Assembly: GCF_000498575.2 (NCBI RefSeq)
Contig: NZ_AWSQ01000001.1
Span: 1,035,914-1,099,913, forward strand
Source of the DNA: Pseudomonas taeanensis MS-3
GTDB lineage: Bacteria; Pseudomonadota; Gammaproteobacteria; Pseudomonadales; Pseudomonadaceae
Length of the DNA: 64,000 nt
Direction: 5' to 3'
This document shows, one piece after another, positions 17,973 through 27,237 of the stretch. Within the stretch, counting starts at the first letter, position 1. Every line of letters begins with the position of its first letter. Below the pieces are notes generated by a model. That model did not search any database. It had not been told where the DNA came from and was given only the letters and a program-made list of their open reading frames with translations. The position numbers and the translations under genes were made by a program.

Positions 17973-19928
17973 ATGTACAGCACCCTCGATCGTGTCTTCG
18001 GCTATCAGCAGTTCCGCCCCGGCCAGGAAGCGGCAATCAGTGCGGTATTGGCCGGGCGCTCGGCGGCGGCGATCTTTCCCACGGGCTCGGGCAAGTCGCT
18101 GTGCTATCAGCTGGCGGCGCTGCATCTGCCGCACTTGACCCTGGTGGTTTCGCCCTTGCTGGCGTTGATGCAGGATCAGCTGGCCTTTCTGCATAAGCGC
18201 GGCATCAGCGCTGCCAGCATCGACTCGGCGCAAAGCCGCGAGCAAGCCAGTATCACTATGGCCAAGGCCAAGTCCGGCGAGTTGAAAATTCTGATGATTT
18301 CGGTGGAGCGGCTGAAGAACGAGCGTTTTCGCAACTTCATCGGCCAGGTGCCGATTTCCCTGCTGGTGGTGGACGAAGCGCACTGTATCTCCGAGTGGGG
18401 CCACAACTTCCGTCCGGACTACCTCAAGCTTCCCGACTATCAGCGTCAGTTCGGCATTCCCCAGGTGTTGCTGCTTACCGCCACCGCGACGCCGCCGGTG
18501 ATCGCCGATATGCAGAGCAAGTTCGCCATCGCCGCGGCGGATGTGGTCACCACCGGCTTCTACCGGGCCAACCTCAACCTGCTGGTCGAGCCGGTCGGCG
18601 GTCGTGACAAGCAGCGTCGCCTGGTCGAGTGGTTGTCCACCAAGGCCGGGCAGCCGAGCATCGTCTACGTCACCCAGCAGAAGACCGCCGAGCAGGTCGC
18701 CGAGCACCTGAGCCAGCACGCTATTCCCGCCAATGCCTACCACGCCGGCATGGCCCATGAGCAGCGCGAGGCAATCCAGCGCCAGTTCATGGGCGGCCAG
18801 CTCAATTGCATCGTCGCCACCATTGCCTTCGGCATGGGCATCGACAAGAGCGACATCCGCAACGTGGTGCATTTCGATCTGCCGAAATCCGTCGAGAACT
18901 ACAGCCAGGAAATCGGCCGTGCCGGGCGCGACGGTCAGCCGTCCGACTGCCTGGTGCTGGCCAACCGCGACAGCCTCAACGTGCTGGAAAACTTCGTCTA
19001 CGGCGATACGCCGGAGCAGGGTGGCATTCGCTGCGTGCTTGGCGAGCTGTTAGCTGCCGCTGCTCCTGATCAGCACGGCGGCGGTGAGTGGGAACTGATG
19101 CTTAACGCCCTGAGCGAGCAGAGCAATATCCGCCAGCTGCCGCTGAAAACCCTGCTGGTGCAGCTGGAGTTGCGCGGCATCATCGCTCCGCGCTACGCCT
19201 ACTTCGCCGAATATCGCTTCAAATACTTGTGCGAGCCCGAGGCTTTGCTGGCCAGGTTCGAGGGCGAGCGCCGTCAGTTCGTCGAGGCCGTGGTCAGCAC
19301 CTCTAGCCGCGCACGCACCTGGTGCACCGTGGATTTCGACACGCTCTACCAGCAGCATCAGGCTGAGCGCGGCCGGGTGGTCAAGGCGCTGGACTATTTT
19401 CAGGAGCAAGGCTGGATCGAGTTGGAAAGCAAGCAGATGACCGAGGTCTATGCACTGCTCGATGGCGGTTTCGACCCCGAGCTTCTCAGCGCCGAGCTAC
19501 ACGGCTACTTCAAACAACAGGAATGCAGTGAGATTGCCCGCATCCACGCCATGCTCGAGCTGTTCGCCAGTCGACAGTGCTTGAGCCAGCGCCTGGCGGC
19601 CTACTTCGGTGATGAACAGGCCCCGCAGCGCTGCGGTCACTGTTCGGTGTGCCACGGACAGGTCGCTCACCTGCCGTCGCCAGCGCCACTGCCGGCGTTG
19701 GCCGAGCAGGACCTGCACGTCTTGTGCGGGAGTTTTATCGAGCGGCATGCTGAGCTGAAAGGCCGCGCACCGAGTGCCGAATGCCTGACCCGGTTTCTTT
19801 GCGGCATCAGCGTACCGCTGTTCACCAAGCTCAAGGCGCGCAACATAAAGGGCTTCGCCGCGCTGGACCTCTACCCCTATGCCGATGTTCGCCAATGGTG
19901 TACAGCCCGATTGCAGGGCGGGCTTTAG
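17973..19928 (+). CDS. RecQ-family ATP-dependent DNA helicase
   Basis: A 3'-5' superfamily 2 DNA helicase of 651 aa. Motif I is FPTGSGKSLCYQ (near residue 30), motif II VDEAHCISEWGHNFRPDY (near 135), motif III LLTATATPP, and the C-terminal helicase lobe has FGMGIDKSDIRNVVHFDLPKS and ENYSQEIGRAGRDGQ. A C-terminal Cys cluster (CGHCSVC) indicates a zinc-binding element, though the layout differs from canonical RecQ and a clear HRDC domain is not visible. It is therefore probably a second RecQ-like helicase, not the recQ involved in RecF-pathway repair. Upstream GGAG supports the start. Confidence 0.9.
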   Translation: MYSTLDRVFGYQQFRPGQEAAISAVLAGRSAAAIFPTGSGKSLCYQLAALHLPHLTLVVSPLLALMQDQLAFLHKRGISAASIDSAQSREQASITMAKAKSGELKILMISVERLKNERFRNFIGQVPISLLVVDEAHCISEWGHNFRPDYLKLPDYQRQFGIPQVLLLTATATPPVIADMQSKFAIAAADVVTTGFYRANLNLLVEPVGGRDKQRRLVEWLSTKAGQPSIVYVTQQKTAEQVAEHLSQHAIPANAYHAGMAHEQREAIQRQFMGGQLNCIVATIAFGMGIDKSDIRNVVHFDLPKSVENYSQEIGRAGRDGQPSDCLVLANRDSLNVLENFVYGDTPEQGGIRCVLGELLAAAAPDQHGGGEWELMLNALSEQSNIRQLPLKTLLVQLELRGIIAPRYAYFAEYRFKYLCEPEALLARFEGERRQFVEAVVSTSSRARTWCTVDFDTLYQQHQAERGRVVKALDYFQEQGWIELESKQMTEVYALLDGGFDPELLSAELHGYFKQQECSEIARIHAMLELFASRQCLSQRLAAYFGDEQAPQRCGHCSVCHGQVAHLPSPAPLPALAEQDLHVLCGSFIERHAELKGRAPSAECLTRFLCGISVPLFTKLKARNIKGFAALDLYPYADVRQWCTARLQGGL

Positions 19929-20099
19929 CACCGCGGTGCTCTGGGCTGAACCGCGGAGTGCTACGGCGGGTTCATCGGTGCGTGCGGTGGATAAATCGAT
20001 TCTGTCGATATGTTTCATTGGCAAAGACGCATGGTATTAGCGCGAACGGCTACTTAGCATGCGCGGCATCTTACCGGCCACGCATTCTCAGGAGTCATC

Positions 20100-20702
20100 A
20101 TGCATATCGAAGAAGCCATACGCAGTCGCCGCGCCGTCAAAGGCTATGAACCGACCTTCAGCCTCAGCCGTGAGGAGAAGGACGAACTGCTGCAACTGGC
20201 ATTGCTCGCCCCCTCGGCCTTCAATCTGCAGCACGTGCGCTTCGTCGAAGTCAGCGACCCGGCGCTGCGCGAGCAGATCCGTGAAGTCGCGTGGGGACAG
20301 GCCCAGGTCACCGAGGCCTCGATGCTGGTGGTGGTGTGCGCTCAGCTCGACAGCTGGGAAAAGAATGTCGGCCGCGTCTGGCAGGGCGCACCGGAGGAAG
20401 TGCAGCGCTACATGGCCGGTGCCATCGACGCCTACTACCGTGGCAAACCGCAGGTGCAGCGCGATGAGACCATGCGCAGCTGCGGCCTCAAGGCGCAAAC
20501 CCTGATGCTCGCCGCGCGCGGTAAGGGCCTCGATTCTTGTCCGATGGATGGCTTCGACTTCGACGCCGTGGCCAAGTTGATCAACCTGCCGGAGAATTAC
20601 GTCATCGGCTTGATGGTCGCGGTGGGCAAGCGTGCCGTGGAGCCGAAACCACGTATCGGCAAATTGCCGTTTGACGAAGTGGTGATTCGCGACCGTTTCT
20701 AA
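20100..20702 (+). CDS. Nitroreductase-family FMN-dependent oxidoreductase
   Basis: A 200-aa single-domain nitroreductase. The N-terminus IRSRRAVKGYEP carries the Arg-rich FMN phosphate-binding segment, LLAPSAFNLQHVRFVEV provides the PSxxNxQ flavin-contact motif, and MLAARGKGLDSCPMDGFD is the typical C-terminal substrate/flavin segment. Family members reduce nitroaromatics, quinones or other electrophiles with NAD(P)H. The natural substrate is unknown. It is a single-gene unit with its own terminator. Confidence 0.92.
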   Translation: MHIEEAIRSRRAVKGYEPTFSLSREEKDELLQLALLAPSAFNLQHVRFVEVSDPALREQIREVAWGQAQVTEASMLVVVCAQLDSWEKNVGRVWQGAPEEVQRYMAGAIDAYYRGKPQVQRDETMRSCGLKAQTLMLAARGKGLDSCPMDGFDFDAVAKLINLPENYVIGLMVAVGKRAVEPKPRIGKLPFDEVVIRDRF

Positions 20703-20724
20703 GCGAGTCATGCAAGTCATCAGG

Positions 20725-20748
20725 GGCGTGCCATTGGCACGCCTTTTT
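20725..20748 (+). terminator. Rho-independent terminator of the nitroreductase gene
   Basis: GGCGTGCC / GGCACGCC stem with a 3-nt loop followed by five T, 22 bp after the stop codon. Confidence 0.85.
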
Positions 20749-21499
20749 GCGTTCTAGCGCTGAGCGGTTGCAGAGTGCTGTTGCCGCGCACAAAGGTGCA
20801 CTGCCATTGGGCAGTGAAGGGGTTTGAGTTCAGGGCGTCTAGGAAGGTGGTTGGTGCCGAGGCGACGCTGGTAATTGCCAGTGGTCGTCTCGGCCGTAAC
20901 CGGGCGGTGCCTGGTAACTGCACCTGATCGAGGTTGCTAGCCGCTTGGTCTATTCCAAGGTGCGGCGTCGGTTCGCCCAGCTATTCAGTTCAAACGGGTC
21001 TTGATCAGCACGATGGCTGTCCTGACGCATGGCCAGGAAGGTGTTCAACTGGTTTCGCTGTGTACGATTTTTCCTTACGCCTGCTGCGGCTACGCGTAAT
21101 TTACGCGGTCTTGCGTGTTCACACGCTGTTGGCCGGCATCCACGGCCTTAGTCATCTGCTCCGGGGTTACACGTACATCCTGAGTCTTAGCGATTTCGCC
21201 AGCGTGCAGTATGACGCGGGTGCTGAATGGAAGATTCGCAGTACTCCTCATCACCATTGGCTAATGTCCTCCCCGCTACTGTCCTTGACTTCAAGATACA
21301 CCCAGCGCTGTGGGTGGATTAGTGCAATTCGCAATAAAGTGAGGCTCGCTTGGACTGAGTCTGAATAACGATTCAGTCAGCACGGCTGCAATGCTCGGGC
21401 CGCGAGGCTGCCTAGCGGTGCAGATCACCAGGTTTCACGGCGGATGAGTGAAGAAGGGGGTGGCCTTTATCTGGGAGGATGCCGGGCAATAAATCAGCC
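20749..21499. other. Lower-GC intergenic island, no recognised gene
   Basis: About 750 bp between the nitroreductase and the next gene, visibly less GC-rich than its flanks from about 20930 onward. The only candidate with a ribosome-binding site is a 55-residue minus-strand frame (listed separately). Downstream of it, in another minus-strand frame, a second stretch encodes protein-like sequence (NQLNTFLAMRQDSHRADQDP and on, ending near 20965) without a good start. This suggests decayed or very small foreign genes. Confidence 0.5.
21090..21257 (-). CDS. Small hypothetical protein
   Basis: A 55-codon frame starting MVMRSTANLPFSTRV and ending NTQDRVNYA. GGGGAGG lies 10-12 bp before the first ATG, and an in-frame stop immediately precedes the start. 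Composition is protein-like and hydrophilic with one predicted amphipathic helix (TPEQMTKAVDAGQQRVN). No family is recognised. It could equally be a fragment of a decayed gene, since a second protein-like stretch follows in another frame. Confidence 0.35.
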   Translation of the reverse strand: MVMRSTANLPFSTRVILHAGEIAKTQDVRVTPEQMTKAVDAGQQRVNTQDRVNYA

Positions 21500-22285
21500 C
21501 TATGGTTTCTGCGTGCTGCGGTACTTGGCCAGCAGCCGTTTGCCGTGCTGGCGGCGGATCTTGCCCAGCGATTGCCAGATCGCCTGGGTCAGCTGTGGCT
21601 GCGCGCGCTGAAACTGATGGGAGAACACCAGGTAAGCGTCATCGGCATGGTAGACCTGCGGCAGAAGGGTGACTTGCTCGCTGATGCCCAGGGCCTGGAG
21701 TTGATGCAGGCCGATGTTGTATTCGGCGATGTAGCCATCCAGCCGGTTCAAGGCCACCAGGCGCAGACCCGCCTTGGGCTGCAGCACGCTGCCGTTCAGT
21801 GCGCCGGCATCTTTCAGGCGTTGCCAGACGACGTAGCCGGGAGGCGCACCGATGCCGGTTTGCAGGCCAGTGAAATGCTCCCCGTCGTAGCGCAGCGTGC
21901 CCTGGAGCGGAACGAACACCCGGTATTCTTCGCTCCACAAACGCAAGCGGCGGTCGGGGGCGGTCAAGGGCTGGTCGGGATATTTTGGAAACGCGCCCCA
22001 GGCATCGCGCTCGGGTGACCAAATGGCGGCCAGCAGTGCGTCGACTTGACCCTTGCGCAGCTTGTCGATACAGCGCTTCCACGGGTAGCGCAGAACCATG
22101 ATGGCATCATCGTTCTCGGCCACCGCCAGTTGCACCATCTCGATTAGTAGTCCTGTTTGTTCGTCGCGTTCGTTGCTGAGCGTGAAGGGTGGATAATCGA
22201 TGTCTTCGATGCATAGCGTGAAGGCCCAGCTCGAGGCGCTTAATAACATGCCGACTAACACTGCTAGAAAAGCCTTCACGGGCAT
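21500..22285 (-). CDS. Orphan periplasmic substrate-binding protein (amino-acid ABC type)
   Basis: A 261-aa protein with an N-terminal signal peptide (MPVKAFLAVLVGMLLSASSWA) and a type II periplasmic-binding fold of the PBPb/SBP_bac_3 class: CIEDIDYPPFTLSNE at the start of the mature protein, TGLLIEMVQLAVAE, and KLRKGQVDALLAAIWSPER for the ligand pocket region. No ABC permease or ATPase lies nearby, so it is an orphan. Many such pseudomonad proteins have no assigned ligand. The role may be sensing or scavenging with distant partners. Confidence 0.85.
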   Translation of the reverse strand: MPVKAFLAVLVGMLLSASSWAFTLCIEDIDYPPFTLSNERDEQTGLLIEMVQLAVAENDDAIMVLRYPWKRCIDKLRKGQVDALLAAIWSPERDAWGAFPKYPDQPLTAPDRRLRLWSEEYRVFVPLQGTLRYDGEHFTGLQTGIGAPPGYVVWQRLKDAGALNGSVLQPKAGLRLVALNRLDGYIAEYNIGLHQLQALGISEQVTLLPQVYHADDAYLVFSHQFQRAQPQLTQAIWQSLGKIRRQHGKRLLAKYRSTQKP

Positions 22286-22496
22286 GGAACTCGATGGTAA
22301 TTGGCTAGAACAAGGCTAGTAGCGAGCTGGGTTGGGGTAAAGCCTACGGTGGTGGCTGTTGCGGCTTTTTTCTGCAGCCCAGGTACAAGCGCTGCTGGCG
22401 GTCGGTAAATGCCGAATGTAGTGGTGCCATGTGGGGCCCGGCTGCGTGATGGTAAACCCGTTCAGCACCTCGCGGGCACCTTGTACAGGAGACGTA

Positions 22497-22964
22497 CTAG
22501 CGTGCTTCTTCTTTCGCCAGGCGCTGCAGGTAGTGGGCGAAATCCGGGTCTTCGCCACGCAGCAATTCTGGCAATCGTTGGCGGAAGTCCTCGCGTTGGC
22601 TCCATTCGCGCATGTAGTCCTCCCAGGAGTGCCAGCGGCGTCGCCGCTTCTCGTTCATTTGCGTGTCGAAGAGCAGCAGGTAGGCGCGCTCGAACAACGA
22701 GATCAGCATGTCGAAGATCACCAGCATGCGCTCCCGCTGTTCGTCGCTCAGGTCGGGGGTGGCGCGCTGACTGCGCAGCTTCAGGTCGGGGTTGGCCAGC
22801 ACCACCTCGAGGAAGTCGATATAGGCATCGGAGATCTGCTGCCAGGTGGCTTCCTCCTCGTTTTCGTGTGCCTTGCGCTGCTCGAAGAGGAACACGCCGA
22901 TGGCAAATGGCAAGGCCACCACGGTGACGATGTAGGACAGCAGCTCCCAGGTTGTCAGCGTCAT
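22497..22964 (-). CDS. Hypothetical membrane-anchored protein
   Basis: A 155-aa protein with a single N-terminal membrane helix (about residues 7-26, LLSYIVTVVALPFAIGVFLF) and a charged, mostly helical cytoplasmic part rich in Arg/Glu, including RRRRWHSWEDYMREW. I recognise no enzymatic motif. GGAG lies six bases before the start. It follows the orphan binding-protein gene's promoter on the same strand but 211 bp away, so a shared transcript is unlikely. Confidence 0.7.
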   Translation of the reverse strand: MTLTTWELLSYIVTVVALPFAIGVFLFEQRKAHENEEEATWQQISDAYIDFLEVVLANPDLKLRSQRATPDLSDEQRERMLVIFDMLISLFERAYLLLFDTQMNEKRRRRWHSWEDYMREWSQREDFRQRLPELLRGEDPDFAHYLQRLAKEEAR

Positions 22965-23183
22965 ATCGACTCCATCGCATCATGCTCACCCTGCAAGCAA
23001 AGACTATTTTATCCAGGCGGGCTTGCGTTCCGTGTGCGAAGCTCGAGGCAGTGGTTTTTTCAACGACCAGCTAAATCACGCCGATTCCTATAACTGGGCA
23101 CCACGGCAGAAGAATATTCAGTTAGCCTGAACCTCGGCGGCCGTATAGCCTCGAAAGCACACACGTCATTACGGGGAAGCCCT

Positions 23184-23594
23184 ATGCAAGTACAAGTGCA
23201 CACTAATCAGATTGAAGGCAGTGCCCGGCTTCAGGAGTGGGTAGGTTCGGCAGTGATGGACAAGCTCGAGTACTTTGAGGAGCTGCTGACCCGGGTTGTC
23301 GTACATATCAGCGATGAAAACGCGCAAAAATCCGGCCCCGACGATAAGCGCTGTCAGATCGAAGCCCGTCCGAAAGGTCATCAGTCGATTTCGGTGACCC
23401 ACAAGGCCGCAGACCTGGGGATTGCCGTGGACGGCGCCGCGGAAAAAATGCGCCATGCCCTTGAGCATCTGATGGGTCGGCTCGAGGCCAAAGTTGTGTC
23501 GACCGGGCGCATGCAGGAGGCCAGTGAAGAGCCCACCGACGCCCTGCTGCAAGAGGAGTTTCTGGAAAATCAGCAGGCCTTGGGCAAAGACTGA
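23184..23594 (+). CDS. HPF/RaiA-family ribosome-associated protein
   Basis: A 136-aa protein with the ribosome hibernation factor fold: MQVQVHTNQIEGSARLQEWV start, VVVHISDENAQK strand and EARPKGHQSISVTHKAADLGIAVDGAAEKM segment. HPF/RaiA proteins bind the 30S decoding channel and stabilise or inactivate ribosomes in stationary phase. This version has a divergent basic patch and an acidic C-terminal tail, unlike canonical HPF near rpoN, so it is likely a secondary paralogue. It has GGGGAAG before the start and a strong terminator after. Confidence 0.85.
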   Translation: MQVQVHTNQIEGSARLQEWVGSAVMDKLEYFEELLTRVVVHISDENAQKSGPDDKRCQIEARPKGHQSISVTHKAADLGIAVDGAAEKMRHALEHLMGRLEAKVVSTGRMQEASEEPTDALLQEEFLENQQALGKD

Positions 23595-23655
23595 ATGCAG
23601 GCACCCACCTCACCCCGTCATCCCGGTGAGGACTCAGGCAAGCGACACACTATAG

Positions 23656-23680
23656 AAAACCGCCCGCTGGGGCGGTTTTT
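23656..23680 (+). terminator. Rho-independent terminator of the HPF-like gene
   Basis: AAAACCGCCC / GGGCGGTTTT stem with a 4-nt loop, ending in a T run, about 60 bp after the stop codon. Confidence 0.85.
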
Positions 23681-23839
23681 GCTGGCTGAGCGTACGGTGT
23701 CTTACCGTGGGGATGCGCAGGCAGTCCAGGCGCTGCCGTCTGCGGGTTCGATCCTTGGGCGCGCCAGGGTGAGATTGCTGTCCGTGACTGCGGCCATTAC
23801 GTAACGTCGGCCCTTTAGTTCTGAATGGGAGTTAGCTGC

Positions 23840-24601
23840 ATGCCGCGCATGGTTTCGCTTCTGGCAGTGCTTGCCGCCCTCTACCTACTGGCCTGCGTTG
23901 CCCTGTTCGTGTTCCAGCGTTCGCTCATCTACTTCCCGCAACCCCGCGCCATCGCGACCCCGGCGACGACACTCAGGTTGCCGGTTGCCGACGCCGAGCT
24001 GCTGGTCTCAGTCAGGCCGCATGAGGGCCCCAATGCATTGATCTACTTCGGCGGTAACGCCGAGGACGTCTCGCTGAACCTGCCAGAGTTTGCCCAGGCC
24101 TTTCCCGATCATGCGCTCTACCTGCTGCACTACCGGAGCTACGGAGGCAGCTCCGGCTCCCCCTCCGAGGAGGCCATCCAGCGTGATGCCGTGGCCTTGT
24201 TTGATCGGGTGCACGCCGCCCACCCGCGTACGGTGGTAGTAGGCCGTAGCCTGGGTTCGGGTGTCGCCGTGCGCCTCGCCAGCCAGCGTCCGGCAGCGCG
24301 GCTGATCCTGATTACGCCGTACAACAGCCTGCAAGAAATCGCCGCACGCCAGTTCCCAGTTTTTCCGGTGCGCTGGCTGCTCAAGGACAAGTTCGAATCC
24401 TGGAAGTACGCGTCGCGTATTACCGTGCCGACACTGCTGATCGCAGCAGAGCACGACGAAGTCATACCGCGCGCGAGCAGCGAACGGCTCTACACGCATT
24501 TCGCACCCGGTGTGGCCTCGCTAAAGGTCATCCCGGGCAAGGGCCACAACTCGATAGCCGAGAGTCCGCAGTACCTGCAATGGTTCCGCGCTGCGCTCTG
24601 A
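23840..24601 (+). CDS. Alpha/beta hydrolase, membrane-anchored
   Basis: A 253-aa serine hydrolase of the type close to the YfhR/ABHD13 group. The N-terminal helix (VSLLAVLAALYLLACVALFVF) anchors it in the inner membrane. Catalytic residues are visible: nucleophile Ser in VVVGRSLGSGVA (GxSxG), Asp in IAAEHDEVIPR, and His in IPGKGHNSIAES. The oxyanion region is IYFGGNAEDVS. Substrate unknown. The start at 23840 is chosen because GGGAG precedes it at 8 bp; an ATG five codons upstream is the alternative. Confidence 0.88.
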   Translation: MPRMVSLLAVLAALYLLACVALFVFQRSLIYFPQPRAIATPATTLRLPVADAELLVSVRPHEGPNALIYFGGNAEDVSLNLPEFAQAFPDHALYLLHYRSYGGSSGSPSEEAIQRDAVALFDRVHAAHPRTVVVGRSLGSGVAVRLASQRPAARLILITPYNSLQEIAARQFPVFPVRWLLKDKFESWKYASRITVPTLLIAAEHDEVIPRASSERLYTHFAPGVASLKVIPGKGHNSIAESPQYLQWFRAAL

Positions 24602-24741
24602 GCGAGGGCTCTATGGCGTTGACCGCTACCGGCCGTAGCCCGGGTTGCGCTTCGGGAGTCCGCCTCCGTGTGTTCTCTGGCTAGCTCGCCATGTCAATCC
24701 TGATGGGTACGGCGGGTGTGGCCGCTAGACCGAACCGTTCG

Positions 24742-27189
24742 CTATATGACTGCTGGCAGCGGCAGGTTGATAAGCCGCTCAATCTCGCTCGCGGGGCGGG
24801 GCCTGCTGAACAGGTAGCCTTGTAGCAGGTCGCAGCCTTCGGCAACCAGAAAGGCCAGATGGTCGTGATCCTCGACCCCCTCGGCGACCACCTGCATGCC
24901 CAGTGAGTGAGCCATGGTGATGATGGCCGAGAGAATCACGCCGTTGTTGTTCTCTTGCAGGTTGAGAATGAAGCTGCGGTCGATCTTCAGAATGTCGATG
25001 GGCAGCGTCTGTAGATAGCTGAGTGAGGAGTAGCCGGTGCCGAAGTCGTCGAGCGCAATCTGTATACCGAGTGAACGCAATGCGTAGAGGTTCTCCAGTA
25101 CCTGTTCGCGCCCTTGTAGTACGGCGGTCTCGGTCAACTCCACATAGAGGTCATCGGCGCAAAGCTGGTGCTTGTTCAAAAGGTGAGTGATCTGTTTAGC
25201 GAAGCCCGGTTGGCTCAGCTGCAGGCTGGAAACGTTGATGGCAACCCGCAGGGGGGGAAGGCCAGCCTTCTTCCATACCGCGAGCTGGCGGGCCGCCTCC
25301 TCCATGACCCAGGCGCCAATGGGCAAGATAAGGCCATTTTCCTCGGCCAGAGGAATGAATTGGTCCGGGGGTACCTGGCCCAGCTCGGGATCGTTCCAGC
25401 GGATTAACGCTTCAACAGACACCACGCGCATGCTGCGGCTATCGACAACCGGTTGATAGTGCAGCTGGAAGTTCAGCGTTTCGACCGCGGTGTGTAACCG
25501 CTGGTCCAGAAGCACGCGTTGCTGGGAGTGTGCAGCAATGGCGCTGGAGAAAAACTGATAGGTGCTCCTGCCTCGCGCTTTTGCCTGATACATCGCCAGG
25601 TCGGCGTGTTTGACCAGGTCCTCCACCGTTCTGCCGTCATCGGGATAGATGGCGATGCCGACGCTGCAGCCGATGTAACACGCTGTGCCATCGAGGTCGA
25701 TGGGTTCAGATAATGCCTTGATCACCCGTTCGGCTACCGGCCCGGCCAGGTGCTCGGCATCGGGCTGGTTGAGCAGTAGGGTGAACTCGTCGCCGCCCAG
25801 GCGAGCCATATCCCGGTCGACTTCGATACCGACCGGGCGGCTCAAGTAGTCATAGCCGCGCAGGTTGGACTGGAAGATCTCAGTTACCTTGATCAGCAGT
25901 CGATCACCGGCAGGGTGGCCCAAAGTGTCGTTGATGTGTTTGAAGTTATCCAGGTCGAGAAACAGCAAGGCGAAACGCCCCCGGCGCTGACCTGCGGTTT
26001 CGATTTCGCGGCGCAGGGTTTTGATGAACATCAGGCGATTGGGCAGCCCGGTGAGACTGTCCCTGAAGGCCAGGTTATGGATCTGCTCGCTGGACTGGTG
26101 CAGGTCAAGGCTCATCCGGTTAAAGGAGTGGCTCAGCTCACCGATCTCATCCTCGCTCTGCACAGGAACCTGGATCAATTGCTGTTGCTTGCCTATGGCC
26201 GCCAGAGCCCGATTGAGACGCTCGATCGGTTTCAGGAAGCGATTACGGATCAGCACCAAAAGCAGCGGTACCGAAATGGCGATGGCGAGCAGGCAGATCA
26301 GCAGCACCAGCAGGCCAATATTCCGCGACTCTTTGAACAATTCCGCTTCTGGAATCAATAGGTGCAGCCATAAGCCTTCCATCAGGCACTTGGCGTGGTG
26401 CTGGTACGACTGGCCATTCAGGTCGATCTGGCGTTTGCTCTGCAACGCCGTGATGCCTTGCGCCAGGTCGTAGTCGCCGAGCATGCGCGCGGTATCGCTC
26501 TTCTGGGAGGCCGCGAGCAAGGAGCCTTGCGCGTCAGTCAGGAGGAGGCCGCCCTGGGGCCAGGGCGAGGGACTCAGATTGTTCAGCAACGATTGCAGGC
26601 TGATAGTCAGGCTCAGGTAGCCGCGCAGTTTGGGTGGCGTACTGAAAGACTCGAATGCCGGATTGATCAAGCGGATACGCCGAGAAACGTAGAGGGCCAG
26701 CTCCTGGTTGTCCGGGTTGATGCCGATGCGTACCAAGGTGTCCTGGTCGGCATGGCGCATGGCCAGAAACCCGGGGCTGTTCGCCTCCTCTTCTGTCAGG
26801 TTGGGCTGATCGCGGGTTTGCAAGCGCAGGTCTTCAAAGCCATCGGGCAGCAGAATCCGGATCTCGTAATAGTCGGGATAGACCCGCTGAATGCTGGCGA
26901 GCTTCTGCAGCAAGGGGCGTTGTAGCAATGCGTAGCGTTCATCGGCATCGCTGGTCAGCAGGTAGCTTTTAACCAGGGGATCATCCGAGAAAATATCGAT
27001 ATTGGCTGTGGCCACTGTGCTGAGCAGCTGGAGCTGGTCATCCAGACGAGACACCAGAACATTGATGTGGTCGGCGCTTTTCTGTTCGGCACTTTGCTTG
27101 AGCGCGAGGAACGCCAGAAGTCCCGCCAGCAGCAGAGGGCCGGCAATCAGCGGTATGACGAGCAATGGCAAGCGGGTGCGCAACTTCAT
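24742..27189 (-). CDS. Membrane GGDEF-EAL c-di-GMP enzyme with periplasmic sensor (MbaA-like)
   Basis: An 815-aa inner-membrane protein. An N-terminal helix (about residues 8-28), a periplasmic sensor region of about 260 residues, a second helix (about 290-315), a HAMP linker (LKPIERLNRALAAIG to EIGELSHSFNRM), a GGDEF domain (LARLGGDEFTLLL near 465) and an EAL domain (VSVEALIRWNDPELG near 592, with VELTETAVL and ALDDFGTGYSSLSYL). Both catalytic motifs look intact, so it could make, degrade, or switch between both. No RxxD inhibitory site precedes GGDEF. The gene begins 48 bp after the stop of the polyamine-type binding protein on the same strand, strongly suggesting a joint sensing unit comparable to NspS-MbaA of Vibrio cholerae. 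Confidence 0.93.
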   Translation of the reverse strand: MKLRTRLPLLVIPLIAGPLLLAGLLAFLALKQSAEQKSADHINVLVSRLDDQLQLLSTVATANIDIFSDDPLVKSYLLTSDADERYALLQRPLLQKLASIQRVYPDYYEIRILLPDGFEDLRLQTRDQPNLTEEEANSPGFLAMRHADQDTLVRIGINPDNQELALYVSRRIRLINPAFESFSTPPKLRGYLSLTISLQSLLNNLSPSPWPQGGLLLTDAQGSLLAASQKSDTARMLGDYDLAQGITALQSKRQIDLNGQSYQHHAKCLMEGLWLHLLIPEAELFKESRNIGLLVLLICLLAIAISVPLLLVLIRNRFLKPIERLNRALAAIGKQQQLIQVPVQSEDEIGELSHSFNRMSLDLHQSSEQIHNLAFRDSLTGLPNRLMFIKTLRREIETAGQRRGRFALLFLDLDNFKHINDTLGHPAGDRLLIKVTEIFQSNLRGYDYLSRPVGIEVDRDMARLGGDEFTLLLNQPDAEHLAGPVAERVIKALSEPIDLDGTACYIGCSVGIAIYPDDGRTVEDLVKHADLAMYQAKARGRSTYQFFSSAIAAHSQQRVLLDQRLHTAVETLNFQLHYQPVVDSRSMRVVSVEALIRWNDPELGQVPPDQFIPLAEENGLILPIGAWVMEEAARQLAVWKKAGLPPLRVAINVSSLQLSQPGFAKQITHLLNKHQLCADDLYVELTETAVLQGREQVLENLYALRSLGIQIALDDFGTGYSSLSYLQTLPIDILKIDRSFILNLQENNNGVILSAIITMAHSLGMQVVAEGVEDHDHLAFLVAEGCDLLQGYLFSRPRPASEIERLINLPLPAVI

Positions 27190-27237
27190 GTCAGCCCCTC
27201 GATGCGGTTGGCCGCGGCAGCCATTGGCGGCGCAACT

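Noticed and set aside
20720..20923. A 67-codon minus-strand frame after the nitroreductase
   Set aside because: It runs into the nitroreductase terminator hairpin, starts with GTG without a convincing ribosome-binding site, and matches no known family.
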